Of a DNA stretch of 64,000 nucleotides, positions 1 through 8,477 are shown piece after piece. Position 1 is the stretch's first letter. The number at the start of each line of letters is the position of its first letter. The notes beneath the pieces were generated by a model. It worked only from the letters and a program-made list of their open reading frames with translations. It was not told the DNA's origin and searched no databases. Both the position numbers and the translations under genes were made by a program. This DNA is from Lysobacter_I brunescens (lineage in GTDB: Bacteria; Pseudomonadota; Gammaproteobacteria; Xanthomonadales; Xanthomonadaceae): NCBI RefSeq assembly GCF_042677005.1, contig NZ_JBHTIF010000006.1, forward strand, positions 57,070 to 121,069, given 5' to 3'.

Positions 1-872
1 CCGCCGAGATCGCTGGTGAAGAAGTTGGTGGCCAGGTAGCGATCCATCGTCAGCAGCGCGAGCACGGCGGTCAGCACCGGGAACGAAACCACGATCAGCA
101 CGTTGGTGCACAGCGAGGTCCAGGTGAACACCGGCATCTTCATCAGGGTCATGCCCGGCGCGCGCATCTTGATGATGGTCACCAGCAGGTTCACGCCCGA
201 TAGCAATGTCCCGACACCCGCGATCTGCAACGACCAGATGTAGTAGTCCACGCCGGTCGATGGACTGAAGGCCTTGCCCGACAGCGGCGGCATCGCCAGC
301 CAGCCGGTGGCGGCGAACTCGCCGAAGAACAGCGACATCATCACCAGGCCGGCGCCGCTGGCGGTCATCCAGAAGCTGAAGTTGTTGAGGAAGGGGAACG
401 CCACGTCGCGCGCGCCGATCTGCAGCGGCACCAGGTAGTTCATCAGGCCGGTGACCAGCGGCATCGCCACGAAGAAGATCATGATCACGCCGTGCGCGGT
501 GAAGATCTGGTCGTAGTGGTGCGGCGGCAGGTAGCCGAGGTTGTCGCCGAAGGCGATCGCCTGCTGCAGGCGCATCATCAGCGCGTCGGCGAAACCACGC
601 AGCAGCATCACCAGGCCGAGCACCATGTACATGATGCCGATCTTCTTGTGGTCGATGCTGGTGAACCACTCCTTCCACAGGTAGCCCCACAGCCGCTGTT
701 TCGTGATCACGGCGAGCAGGGCGATGCCGACCAGCATGGAGCCGATGAAGGTCGCCATGACGATGGGATCGTGCAGCATGGGGATCGCATCGAACGACAT
801 GCGTCCGAAGATCGGCGAGTGTTGGACGGCGGCGCTGTCGATGGACATCGGGGTGGACATCTGGGTGAACAT
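1..872 (-). CDS. cyoB: Cytochrome bo3 ubiquinol oxidase subunit I (partial, N-terminal 290 residues)
   Basis: Catalytic haem-copper subunit of the quinol oxidase that reduces oxygen and pumps protons across the inner membrane. The minus strand is open from an ATG at 872 to the window edge, so the C-terminal half is missing. The N-terminus contains the CyoB-specific stretch IDHKKIGIMY, and further on HHYDQIFTAHGVIMIFFVAM, which carries the low-spin haem histidine of haem-copper oxidases (TAHG). Several hydrophobic helices follow. It lies 65 bp downstream of cyoA on the same strand, the usual cyoAB order. The close match to CyoB rather than to aa3-type CtaD, and the subunit II neighbour lacking CuA ligands, support a quinol rather than a cytochrome c oxidase. 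Confidence 0.95.
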   Translation of the reverse strand, partial: MFTQMSTPMSIDSAAVQHSPIFGRMSFDAIPMLHDPIVMATFIGSMLVGIALLAVITKQRLWGYLWKEWFTSIDHKKIGIMYMVLGLVMLLRGFADALMMRLQQAIAFGDNLGYLPPHHYDQIFTAHGVIMIFFVAMPLVTGLMNYLVPLQIGARDVAFPFLNNFSFWMTASGAGLVMMSLFFGEFAATGWLAMPPLSGKAFSPSTGVDYYIWSLQIAGVGTLLSGVNLLVTIIKMRAPGMTLMKMPVFTWTSLCTNVLIVVSFPVLTAVLALLTMDRYLATNFFTSDLG

Positions 873-937
873 CGTGATGTTCCGGAAGCGGATCGGTGAC
901 GGAAGAATCTGGAGCGGATCGTGCGAAGACAGGCGCG

Positions 938-2020
938 TCAGGGCGCCATCAGGCCACCGAGCACGGGCGACATCGCGGCGCGGCGCGCGGTCTCGGGCGT
1001 GCAGACCTCGGCGGAGACGTAGGCGCCGAGGCGCGGATCGCCGCGACGCGGCGTCCCCAACGTGCCGAGGCCGTCCATGCCCAGGCCACCACCGGCATCG
1101 ATCGCCATCATCTGGTCCATGCACAGGCGGTCGGTGTCGACGCAGCGATTGAGGATCGCCTTGTACAGGCCGTCGTCGACGCGCGCGAAGCGGCGCACGG
1201 GCTCGCGCTTGCTCGGCTTTTCAAGCTCCAGGTAGGCCGCGCGGGTCAGCGCGCCCTCGCCGGATTTCGCATCCGCAACCCAGCGCTGGAAATCGGTCTC
1301 CTGCAAGCCATGGAATCGGAAGCGCATGTGCGAGAAGCCCGCACCGCTGTAGTTCGCGGAGAAACCCTCGTACTCACCAGGTGCATTGATCACCGCGTTG
1401 AGCTTCGTCTCCATGCCAGGCATGCCGTAGATCATCCCGGCCAGCGCAGGCACGTAGAAGGTGTTCATCACCGAGGACGAGGTGATCTTGAACAGCACCG
1501 GGCGGTCGACAGGCACGGCGACCTCGTTCACCGCCGCGACGCCCTGCTCCGGATAGATGAACAGCCACTTCCAGTCGAGTGCGACGACCTGGATTTCCAG
1601 GGGTTCGACGTGCGCCGGCACCGGCCGGCCTTCGGCGATGCGATCCAGCGGACGATACGGATCGAGCAGATGCGTGCTGATCCAGGTCACCGCGCCCAAG
1701 GCGATGATGATCAGCAGCGGCACGCCCCAGATCACCAGTTCGAGCTGCGTGGAGTGATCCCAGTCCGGCGCGTAGGTCGCGCTGCGGTTGGATGCGCGGT
1801 AGCGCCAGGCGAACCACAGCGTCAGCGCGATCACCGGCACGATCACGATCAGCATCAGCAGCGTGGCGACCACGATCAGGTCGCCCTGGCGGCTGGCGAT
1901 GTCGCCGGCCGGGTTCAGCACCACCAGGTCGCAGCCCGACAGCAGCATGGTCGCCGCCAGCAGGACGGTCGGCATGCGCAAGGCGCGCAGGATTTTGGGC
2001 AGGGAAGTCATGGCGGACAT
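938..2020 (-). CDS. cyoA: Cytochrome bo3 ubiquinol oxidase subunit II
   Basis: Membrane-anchored subunit II of the quinol oxidase. The start was set at the ATG giving MSAMTSLPK; another ATG lies 9 bases further in. A lipoprotein signal ending in LLSGC is visible near residue 27, followed by two transmembrane helices (LIVVATLLMLIVIVPVIALT and a second near residue 90) and the periplasmic cupredoxin-like domain. The segment VVALDWKWLFIYPEQ and the later SSVMNTFYVPALAGMIYGM are typical of CyoA. The Cys-rich CuA site of cytochrome c oxidases is absent, as expected for a quinol oxidase. About 360 residues, slightly longer than the E. coli protein because of a C-terminal extension. First gene of the cyo operon; a candidate ANR/FNR box lies just upstream. 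Confidence 0.95.
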   Translation of the reverse strand: MSAMTSLPKILRALRMPTVLLAATMLLSGCDLVVLNPAGDIASRQGDLIVVATLLMLIVIVPVIALTLWFAWRYRASNRSATYAPDWDHSTQLELVIWGVPLLIIIALGAVTWISTHLLDPYRPLDRIAEGRPVPAHVEPLEIQVVALDWKWLFIYPEQGVAAVNEVAVPVDRPVLFKITSSSVMNTFYVPALAGMIYGMPGMETKLNAVINAPGEYEGFSANYSGAGFSHMRFRFHGLQETDFQRWVADAKSGEGALTRAAYLELEKPSKREPVRRFARVDDGLYKAILNRCVDTDRLCMDQMMAIDAGGGLGMDGLGTLGTPRRGDPRLGAYVSAEVCTPETARRAAMSPVLGGLMAP

Positions 2021-2035
2021 GGATCGCAGTCGTTT

Positions 2036-2049
2036 TTGATCGACGTCAA
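2036..2049 (-). promoter_or_regulatory. Candidate ANR/FNR binding site upstream of cyoA
   Basis: The sequence TTGAT-CGAC-GTCAA fits the FNR/ANR consensus TTGAT-N4-ATCAA with one substitution, in a form (TTGAC on the opposite strand) common for ANR. It ends about 16 bases before the cyoA ATG. A site so close to the start would suit repression, and cyo operons of E. coli and pseudomonads are known to be repressed by FNR/ANR. That this site is functional is inference. Confidence 0.45.
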
Positions 2050-2165
2050 TGTAGTCCCGCACCGTTGGCCCGAGTATTGGACGTTTTGTCCTATCCCCTG
2101 CGCGCCCCGGTTCTGTCAGGCTTTCATCCGGAAAGACCCCGACCCACACCCGAGAGCCGCCTCCG

Positions 2166-3479
2166 ATGTCCACCGTCACCGGCCCCACCGCCTCCACGCA
2201 CGACCACGGCACGCGCGCCCATCCCGACGTCGCACCGGGCGAAATCGCCGTCGGCGTCGTCGTTGGACGCGCCTCGGAATACTTCGACTTCTTCGTGTAC
2301 GGCATCGCGTCGGCGCTGGTGTTCCCTGCCGTTTTCTTTCCGTTCATGGACAGGCTCGAAGGCACGCTCTATTCGTTCGCGATCTTCGCGCTGGCCTTCG
2401 TCGCGCGCCCGCTGGGCACGATCCTGTTCATGTCGGTGCATGCGCGCTGGGGACGCGGCGCGAAGCTGACATCGGCGCTGTTCCTGCTCGGCACCGCCAC
2501 CGCCGGCATGGCCTTCCTGCCCGGCTACGCCACGCTCGGCACCACTGCCATCGTGCTGCTCGCGCTGTTCCGCGTGCTGCAGGGCATCGCGCTGGGCGGT
2601 TCGTGGGATGGACTGCCGTCCCTGCTCGCGCTGCATGCACCGAAGGAACGCCGCGGCTGGTACGCGATGCTCGGCCAGCTCGGCGCGCCGGTCGGCTTCA
2701 TCGTCGCGGCCAGCGTGTTCGCCTTCCTCTACGCCAGCCTTGAAGAGCGCGACTTCCTCGCCTGGGGCTGGCGCTATCCGTTCTACGTGGCGTTCGCGAT
2801 CAACGTGGTCGCGCTGTTCGCGCGCCTGCGCATCGTCGTCGCCGAGGAATACCAGGGCCGCATGGGCGAACTGGAGCTGGAACCGACGCCGGTCGGTGAA
2901 TTGTTCCGCGCCAAGGGCCAGCACGTGGTGATCGGTGCGTTCGCGGCGCTGGCCAGCTACGCGCTGTTCCACATCGTCACGATCTTCCCGCTGTCGTGGA
3001 TCCTGCTGTTCTCCGAGCAGTCGATCGTCGACTTCCTGCTGGTGCAGATCCTGGGCGGCTTCGTCGCCGCGGGCGGCATCGTCGCGTCCGGCCTGATCGC
3101 CGACCGCGTCGGCCGCGCGCGCACGCTCGGCGGGCTGGCGATCGTCATCGCGATGTTCAGCGGCTTCGCGCCGACGCTGATGGAAGGCGGCAAGATCGGC
3201 CAGGACGCCTTCATCCTGATCGGCTTCGCCCTGCTCGGCCTGTCCTATGGCCAGGCCGCCGGCGCGGTCACCGCGAACTTCGGCCGCCGCTACCGCTACA
3301 CCGGTGCCGCGCTGACCTCCGACCTCGCCTGGCTGATCGGCGCCGCCTTCGCACCGCTGGTCGCGCTCGGCCTGTGCGCCTACTTCGGCCTCGCCTGGCT
3401 CGGCGCCTACCTGCTCTCCGGCGCCATCGGCACGCTCGCTGCGCTGGGCATCAACCGCGCGCGCAACTTCAAGAGCTGA
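2166..3479 (+). CDS. MFS transporter of the metabolite:H+ symporter (MHS) type
   Basis: Inner-membrane secondary transporter of 437 residues with the 12-helix pattern of the major facilitator superfamily. The N-terminal segment ASEYFDFFVYGIASALVFP and the later FRVLQGIALGGSWDG are close to the metabolite:H+ symporter group (proline/betaine, ketoglutarate and shikimate carriers). The loop after helix 2 (FVARPLGTILF) corresponds to the family motif region. It is transcribed away from cyoA. The substrate cannot be told from the sequence; carboxylates or osmolytes are the usual ones in the family. Confidence 0.85.
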   Translation: MSTVTGPTASTHDHGTRAHPDVAPGEIAVGVVVGRASEYFDFFVYGIASALVFPAVFFPFMDRLEGTLYSFAIFALAFVARPLGTILFMSVHARWGRGAKLTSALFLLGTATAGMAFLPGYATLGTTAIVLLALFRVLQGIALGGSWDGLPSLLALHAPKERRGWYAMLGQLGAPVGFIVAASVFAFLYASLEERDFLAWGWRYPFYVAFAINVVALFARLRIVVAEEYQGRMGELELEPTPVGELFRAKGQHVVIGAFAALASYALFHIVTIFPLSWILLFSEQSIVDFLLVQILGGFVAAGGIVASGLIADRVGRARTLGGLAIVIAMFSGFAPTLMEGGKIGQDAFILIGFALLGLSYGQAAGAVTANFGRRYRYTGAALTSDLAWLIGAAFAPLVALGLCAYFGLAWLGAYLLSGAIGTLAALGINRARNFKS

Positions 3480-3532
3480 AGCGCCGGCTGGCGGTCTCGG
3501 ACATCAGGCATCCAATCTCGAAACAGCATCGA

Positions 3533-3970
3533 TTACGGCACGCCCAGCGCATCCCAGCGCTGGACGAGCCCGAGCAGGTGCGCCAGCCCGTAGACCAGGC
3601 ACACCGCAGAACTGATCCAGACGAAGCGCGCGGTGCGGCCGTTGTTGATGAGCGTGAACGGGCCGAGCACGGCGCGCAGCAGGTAGACGGCGGTGATCGC
3701 CGTCAGCACCGGGCGCAGGAACGGCAGTGGCGCGATGGCACCCGCACCCGAGAGCGCGTAGGCCGCCCAGCCCAGCAGCACCATGCCGATGCACGCAGTG
3801 ACGACAGCCGGGTACAGGCTGCCGGCCTCGGCGGCACGCACGACGCGGTTGCCCGCGCCGAACAAGTGGTAGGCGCGCGGTCCGACCAGAATGATGACCA
3901 GGTGCATCAGCGCCGCTGCGGCGGTCAATCCCGCTCCGATCATCAAGGCGGGATTCATCGCGCCGTTCAT
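3533..3970 (-). CDS. Small four-helix membrane protein, last gene of the lipid cluster
   Basis: 145-residue protein starting MNGAMNPALM; its ATG overlaps the stop codon of the FAD oxidoreductase upstream, so the two are translationally coupled. Four hydrophobic segments are visible (around residues 8-28, 50-72, 80-100 and 115-135). The first contains HLVIILVGPRAYHLFG. I recognise no catalytic motif. Its place at the end of the cluster suggests a membrane partner, for example in handling or placing the product, but that is inference only. The region upstream of this ATG in the same frame is a shadow of the neighbouring gene. Confidence 0.75.
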   Translation of the reverse strand: MNGAMNPALMIGAGLTAAAALMHLVIILVGPRAYHLFGAGNRVVRAAEAGSLYPAVVTACIGMVLLGWAAYALSGAGAIAPLPFLRPVLTAITAVYLLRAVLGPFTLINNGRTARFVWISSAVCLVYGLAHLLGLVQRWDALGVP

Positions 3971-5613
3971 GCCGCGACCGGCTGCGCCGCTTCGGCGCGC
4001 TTCACCCCGTCCATCACTTCGTAGCGGAGCTTGCTGCCGGCGACCGCAGCCGCAGCCTCCACGCCGCCGGTCATCGCGCCGAAGATGCCGTGTCCGGTGC
4101 GCGTCGACGCACCGCACAGATACAGCCCCTTCACATCGGTCTTCGTGCCCGGACGGTTGTGCAGGAAATACTCCGGCGTGAACGCGAGGCCATAGGACGT
4201 GCCGCCTTCGGAACCGATGAAGCGGGTCACCGAGAACGGCGTCGATACTTCCTGGTAGACGATGTGCTTCGACATCCCGGGAATCACCCGCTCCGCCATC
4301 TCGATCAACTGCTTCGCGTACCAGTCCTTCTTCGCGAGGTAGACCGGATTGTCGCGATAGCTGCCGTCCTTCACCTCGGCTGCGGTCAGGCCCCAGCTCG
4401 CCGGGTCAGAAGGCACCGCCGACATCAACTGCAGGTTGTAGATGCCGGGCGGCGCGATCGCCGGATTGTGCGGATCCTTCATCGTCGCGTTGCCGATGAA
4501 CAGGTGCGGATGCTCCGGGAAGCGGCCGGCGAAGATGTCGCTGTAGCCCTTCTCGTAGTCGTAGCCCGGATAGATGCGGTAATTGGTGTTCTTCAGGCCC
4601 ATGGCCTTCAGGTCCATGTCCACGCCGAGGTAGACCACACCCATGGCCGGCGACATCTCGAACGTCTCGGCACGGCGCACGGTTTCCGGCTTCAGGTGCT
4701 CGCGCCCGATCAGGCCCAGCAGGGTGTGCTTGAGGTCGGCGTTGCAGATGATCGCCGGGGCCTTCACCACGCGTCGGCCCAGGTGCTTGTTGGTGAACTC
4801 CACGCCCACGGCACGGCCGTTCTCGACCACGATGCGCTCGGCCTTCGTGCGCAGCAGGATCTTGCCGCCGTTGCGCTCGACCACGGCACCGAGCTTGTCC
4901 GAGAACAGCTGGCCGCCGCCGGACGGGTAATACGAGCCCTGCAGGAAGTGGTTCACGACCGCCGCATGGCCGGCCATCGTCGCGCGGCTCGGCGGCTGGT
5001 GGTACACGCCGAGCTGGCCGGTCAGGATCGCGCGCAGCTTCTCGTTGCGGGTGCAGGTGTCGAGGAACTGCTCGACGGTGGACTTGGCGTGGCGCATCAG
5101 CATCCACGAACGCGGCAGCACCCACAGGGCGGAGATCGGCCGCGAATGGATGCCCATGAAATCCCACACCTGCTGGAGCATGCGGAAGTAGCGGTCGATG
5201 CCCTTGCGCTCCTGCGGGAATTCCGCGAGCAGCTTCTCGCGGAACCTCGCATAGCCGCGCGGGATGCCGAACTGGAAGTCCGGGAAGCAGAGCGTGTCGA
5301 AGCCTTCCGGATCCTGCTCCAGGAAATCGATCTCGTCGTAGTCGATCCCCGCCCCCTTGAGGATGCGCGGAATGAGGCCTTCGCGGCCGCAGTCGCCGAT
5401 GTAGTGCAGGCCCACGTCGAACTCGTAGTCCTTGCCCTTGCGATGGAAGACCGTCGCGCAGCCGCCCATCTCGTAGTGCATGTCCAGCACCAGCACCTGC
5501 TTGCCGCGATTGGCGAGCGTGGCGGCAGCGGTGAGACCGCCGATGCCGGCGCCGACGACGATGACGTCGAACCGGTCGCGGTCGAGGGTCTTGAAACGAT
5601 CAGGGGTCTGCAT
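3967..5613 (-). CDS. CrtI/CrtISO-like FAD-dependent oxidoreductase 1
   Basis: 548-residue flavoprotein of the phytoene desaturase/carotenoid isomerase superfamily. The N-terminal Rossmann motif VIVVGAGIGGLTAAATLANR (near residue 15) binds the ADP part of FAD, and the C-terminal LYLCGASTRTGHGIFGAMTG (near residue 510) is the second FAD contact typical of CrtI-like enzymes. Length fits the family. No carotenoid genes (crtB, crtE) are nearby; the neighbours encode a ferredoxin, an acyl carrier protein and a ketosynthase, so an acyl or polyene substrate is more likely than phytoene (inference). It is the most divergent of three such genes in the cluster. A ferredoxin gene lies 54 bp upstream. Confidence 0.88.
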   Translation of the reverse strand: MQTPDRFKTLDRDRFDVIVVGAGIGGLTAAATLANRGKQVLVLDMHYEMGGCATVFHRKGKDYEFDVGLHYIGDCGREGLIPRILKGAGIDYDEIDFLEQDPEGFDTLCFPDFQFGIPRGYARFREKLLAEFPQERKGIDRYFRMLQQVWDFMGIHSRPISALWVLPRSWMLMRHAKSTVEQFLDTCTRNEKLRAILTGQLGVYHQPPSRATMAGHAAVVNHFLQGSYYPSGGGQLFSDKLGAVVERNGGKILLRTKAERIVVENGRAVGVEFTNKHLGRRVVKAPAIICNADLKHTLLGLIGREHLKPETVRRAETFEMSPAMGVVYLGVDMDLKAMGLKNTNYRIYPGYDYEKGYSDIFAGRFPEHPHLFIGNATMKDPHNPAIAPPGIYNLQLMSAVPSDPASWGLTAAEVKDGSYRDNPVYLAKKDWYAKQLIEMAERVIPGMSKHIVYQEVSTPFSVTRFIGSEGGTSYGLAFTPEYFLHNRPGTKTDVKGLYLCGASTRTGHGIFGAMTGGVEAAAAVAGSKLRYEVMDGVKRAEAAQPVAA

Positions 5614-5667
5614 GGGTCTTCGATTCCGTGAATGAGGATGCGGTGGATGGCGTGCCGCGTGCGGTGC

Positions 5668-6030
5668 TCAGGCGTGGACGGCGTCTTCGCCGGCCGGCGC
5701 GTTGGCGTCCCGCTGCAGGAAGGCCAGCTTTCCGCTGCGCCCGCGCCAGGCTTCGTGATCGGGCAAGGCCGGGATGCGCTGCAGGATCACCGGCCACTGC
5801 TCGGCCAGTTCGGCATTGAGCGCGAGGAAATGACGGTTGCCGTCATCCAGTTCGTTCTCCGGCAGGATCGCCTCCTCCGGGCATTCCGGCACGCACAGCC
5901 CGCAATCGACGCATTCCTGCGGGTTGATCGCGATGAAGTTCGGGCCCAGGTGGAAGGCGTCGGCAGGGCAGATGTCGACGCAGTTGGTGTGGCGGCACTG
6001 GATGCAGTGTTCTGTCACGACGTAGGTCAT
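5668..6030 (-). CDS. Two-cluster ferredoxin
   Basis: 120-residue low-potential electron carrier. Cysteines at 9, 12, 17 and 21 (last followed by Pro) and at 40, 43, 46 and 50 (followed by Pro) form two Fe-S cluster sites in the pattern of 7Fe or 8Fe bacterial ferredoxins. A roughly 60-residue C-terminal tail without cysteines follows, including DHEAWRGRSGKLAFLQRD. It sits between two FAD oxidoreductases and in the same cluster as a ferredoxin-NADP reductase, so it probably carries electrons from that reductase to the diiron oxygenase, or to or from the flavoenzymes. Confidence 0.9.
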   Translation of the reverse strand: MTYVVTEHCIQCRHTNCVDICPADAFHLGPNFIAINPQECVDCGLCVPECPEEAILPENELDDGNRHFLALNAELAEQWPVILQRIPALPDHEAWRGRSGKLAFLQRDANAPAGEDAVHA

Positions 6031-6087
6031 GGCGATTCTCTTGCTGGATTCGATGTTGGCTGGAAGGCGTTGACTGGAGGGTGTCGC

Positions 6088-7593
6088 TCAGAAATACCGG
6101 TCCGCGAGCAGGCGCGCGGAGAGCATCGTCCCGATGAAGCCGGCACCGGGGAACGTCCATGCGCCGACCTGGTACAGGCCCTTGACCGGATACTTCTGCG
6201 GGAAGCGGTTGAACAGGCCGGACTGCTTCGTGTTCTGCTCGAAGCCGTAGATCGCGCCCGCCGGGTTGTGCGTGAACTTGGTCAGGGTGCGCGGCGAACC
6301 CGCTTCGCAGATCTCGATGCGGTCGCGCAGACCGGGCAGCACGCTGGACGCGTTGTCGATGAGCAGGTCGGTCAGCGCCCGCTTCTTCCTGCGATAGTCC
6401 AGCTTCTGCAACGCATGCCAGTCGCTCGCACCGGTGAGGGTGAACAGGCCCAGGCTCGATTTCCCCTGCGGCACCAGAGTGGGATCGACGTTGGAGAAGT
6501 AGTTGATCGACCAGCTGGTGTTGTCGGCATGCAGTTCGCCCGCCTGGATGTGGGCGAACTGTTCGCGCTGGCTCTTGGGCGGCGCGAAGAAATGGATGTA
6601 TTCCTCCGGGCCGACACCCAGCTCGGACAGCGGGCAGTTCAGGCCCAGGTAGACCTGGAAGCCAGAGATCGAGAGCTTGAGTTCTCGCAGCTTGGCCAGG
6701 TACTTCTGTCGGAAATGTCCTTCGCCGGCGAGCGCGACCACCGCGTGCGGGCTGATGTTGGCGATCACGTTCTTCGCGCGGACCATCCCGGACCTGCGCG
6801 TGACCACGCCTCCGACACGGCCGCGCTCGACCAGGATCTGCTTCACGTCCGACGCCAGCTCCACGCGCCCGCCGTTCTGTTCGATCACCTCGACCAGCGC
6901 ATCGGACAGGGCCTGCGAGCCGCCCTTGATCGAATAGCCGCCGTTCTGCAGGTAATCAATGAAGGGATAGGAGAAGTAACCGAACGCGAGATCCTTCGCC
7001 GGCAGGCCGTAATAGCTCCACTGCGCCGAGAGCACTTCCTTGAGCCGCTCGTTGCTCGTGAACCGCGAGAAGTAGTGGTCCACGGTCTCGTGCCCGTACT
7101 TGAGCACGCGCGGATAGATGAACGGCGTCGACAGGAACCGCAGCCAGAACGGGCGCTCGTGGTAGAGGAAGCCGCAGAGGTCGCGGTAGTTGCGCTGGGA
7201 CTCGGCGAACAGGCGATCGATGTTCTCCACCTCGTCCGGGAAACAGCGATACAGCTCGCGCTTGTAGCCCTCCAGGTCGCGGTGACCGACGGTGATGTCG
7301 ACATCCTGCGACCGATAGCGGTAGAGCGTGGGGTGATGGAGGAATTCCACCTTGTCCGCGACACCGCACTGTTCGATGACCTTGAAGGACTCCGCGCCGC
7401 GCACGACACCGTCGAACGAGTGAAGCGACACGTCGAAGGTGAAATCCTTGCGCTTGAAATTCGTGGCGTATCCGCCGGGGACATTGTGCTTGTCCACCAC
7501 CAGTACCCTGCGCCCGCGTTGGGCCAGGATGCTCGCGGCCGACAGCGCACCCAGACCGGCGCCGATGAAGACCGCATCGTATTGTTCGCTCAT
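6088..7593 (-). CDS. CrtI/CrtISO-like FAD-dependent oxidoreductase 2
   Basis: 501-residue flavoprotein. The ATG at 7593 was chosen because AGGAG lies 8 bases before it and the protein then begins MSEQYDAVFIGAGLGALSAA, the FAD-binding Rossmann motif. The C-terminal GLYQVGAWTFPGAGFIGTML is the second FAD contact of CrtI-like enzymes. The segment VPGGYATNFKRKDFTFD after the first beta-alpha-beta unit also fits CrtI. It shares the layout but only limited sequence with the other two such proteins in the cluster, so they are unlikely to be recent duplicates. The SDR gene ends 38 bp upstream. Confidence 0.88.
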   Translation of the reverse strand: MSEQYDAVFIGAGLGALSAASILAQRGRRVLVVDKHNVPGGYATNFKRKDFTFDVSLHSFDGVVRGAESFKVIEQCGVADKVEFLHHPTLYRYRSQDVDITVGHRDLEGYKRELYRCFPDEVENIDRLFAESQRNYRDLCGFLYHERPFWLRFLSTPFIYPRVLKYGHETVDHYFSRFTSNERLKEVLSAQWSYYGLPAKDLAFGYFSYPFIDYLQNGGYSIKGGSQALSDALVEVIEQNGGRVELASDVKQILVERGRVGGVVTRRSGMVRAKNVIANISPHAVVALAGEGHFRQKYLAKLRELKLSISGFQVYLGLNCPLSELGVGPEEYIHFFAPPKSQREQFAHIQAGELHADNTSWSINYFSNVDPTLVPQGKSSLGLFTLTGASDWHALQKLDYRRKKRALTDLLIDNASSVLPGLRDRIEICEAGSPRTLTKFTHNPAGAIYGFEQNTKQSGLFNRFPQKYPVKGLYQVGAWTFPGAGFIGTMLSARLLADRYF

Positions 7594-7631
7594 CGCATCG
7601 CTCCTGCGCGCGTGGTCGCCGATCGCACAGC

Positions 7632-8369
7632 TCAGGCCGTCAGGCCGCCGTCGATGACGAAGGTCTGACCGGTGATGTAACCGGCATTCGGCGACAGCAG
7701 GAAGCTGGCGAGGGCCGCGACTTCGCGCACCTGGCCGAGACGCTTCAGCGGAATGCCGTCGGTGATCGACTTGCGGATCGCCGGATCGATCTGGTCGACC
7801 ATCTCGGTCGCGATGAATCCGGGCGCGATGGCATTCACTGTGATCTTGAACCGCGCGAGCTCGACCGCCATGGTCCGCGTGATGCCGATCATCGCCGCCT
7901 TGGTCGCGGCGTAGCTGACCTGCCCCTTGTTGCCCTTGAGGCCGGTCACCGACGACATGTGCAGGATCCTGCCCGCGCGCGTAGAAGCCATCACCGGCGT
8001 CAGGCAGGTGCTGAAGTAGATCGCCGAATCGAGATTGGTCGAGATCACGTCGCGATAGCGGTCGACGTCGAAGTTGAACATGAGCTGGTCGCCCGTGATG
8101 CCCATGTTGTTGACCAGCGCGTGTGGCTCGCCGAACGTGTCGACCATCTGTGCGCATGCGCGCTCCACGGAGGCGTGGTCGCGGCCGTCGCAGGCGAAAC
8201 CCTGCGCCTTGCCGCCAGCTGCAGCGATCTCCGCTTCCAGCCGACCCGCCGCTTCCGCCGAAGACTGGTAGGTGAAGGCAACCGTGTAGCCTTCCTCGGC
8301 CAGCGCCGTCACCAGCCCCTTGCCGATGCCACGGCTGCCGCCCGTCACCAGCACCCATTTGTTCGCCAT
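7632..8369 (-). CDS. FabG-like 3-oxoacyl-[ACP] reductase (SDR family)
   Basis: 245-residue short-chain dehydrogenase/reductase. The start is placed at MANKWVLVTGGSRGIGKG; in-frame ATGs 18 and 33 bases further upstream are possible but add only a low-complexity stretch. The TGGSRGIG motif binds NADP(H); NNMGITGD follows, and the catalytic Ser, Tyr and Lys are seen in MSSVTGLKGNKGQVSYAATK. The C-terminal GYITGQTFVIDGGL is typical of FabG. Beside an acyl carrier protein and a ketosynthase, reduction of a carrier-bound 3-oxoacyl chain is the likely job; it could also reduce another ketone in the pathway. Confidence 0.88.
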   Translation of the reverse strand: MANKWVLVTGGSRGIGKGLVTALAEEGYTVAFTYQSSAEAAGRLEAEIAAAGGKAQGFACDGRDHASVERACAQMVDTFGEPHALVNNMGITGDQLMFNFDVDRYRDVISTNLDSAIYFSTCLTPVMASTRAGRILHMSSVTGLKGNKGQVSYAATKAAMIGITRTMAVELARFKITVNAIAPGFIATEMVDQIDPAIRKSITDGIPLKRLGQVREVAALASFLLSPNAGYITGQTFVIDGGLTA

Positions 8370-8477
8370 TGCGTTGCCTGCTTCCATTGCCGATGCTTCC
8401 ATTGCCGATGTCCTGATCGTTCTGTCCTGATGGGCCTTCTGGCGCGCCGTTAAGCCACTGCCATTACGCCATTGCCG

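Noticed and set aside
896..2743. Long plus-strand open frame of 615 codons over cyoA
   Set aside because: Its translation is Arg/His/Ala-rich without any motif and lies opposite cyoA, whose protein is clear. Such antisense frames are common in 70% GC DNA.
3967..5613. Carotenoid pathway as the role of the CrtI-like genes
   Set aside because: No phytoene synthase, geranylgeranyl synthase or cyclase gene is near; the neighbours are fatty acid synthesis-like, so I do not name it crtI.
5632..7668. Plus-strand open frame of 678 codons opposite the ferredoxin and a flavoprotein
   Set aside because: Composition (Arg, Ala, Asp, Gln-rich) and lack of any domain mark it as a shadow of the well-supported minus-strand genes.
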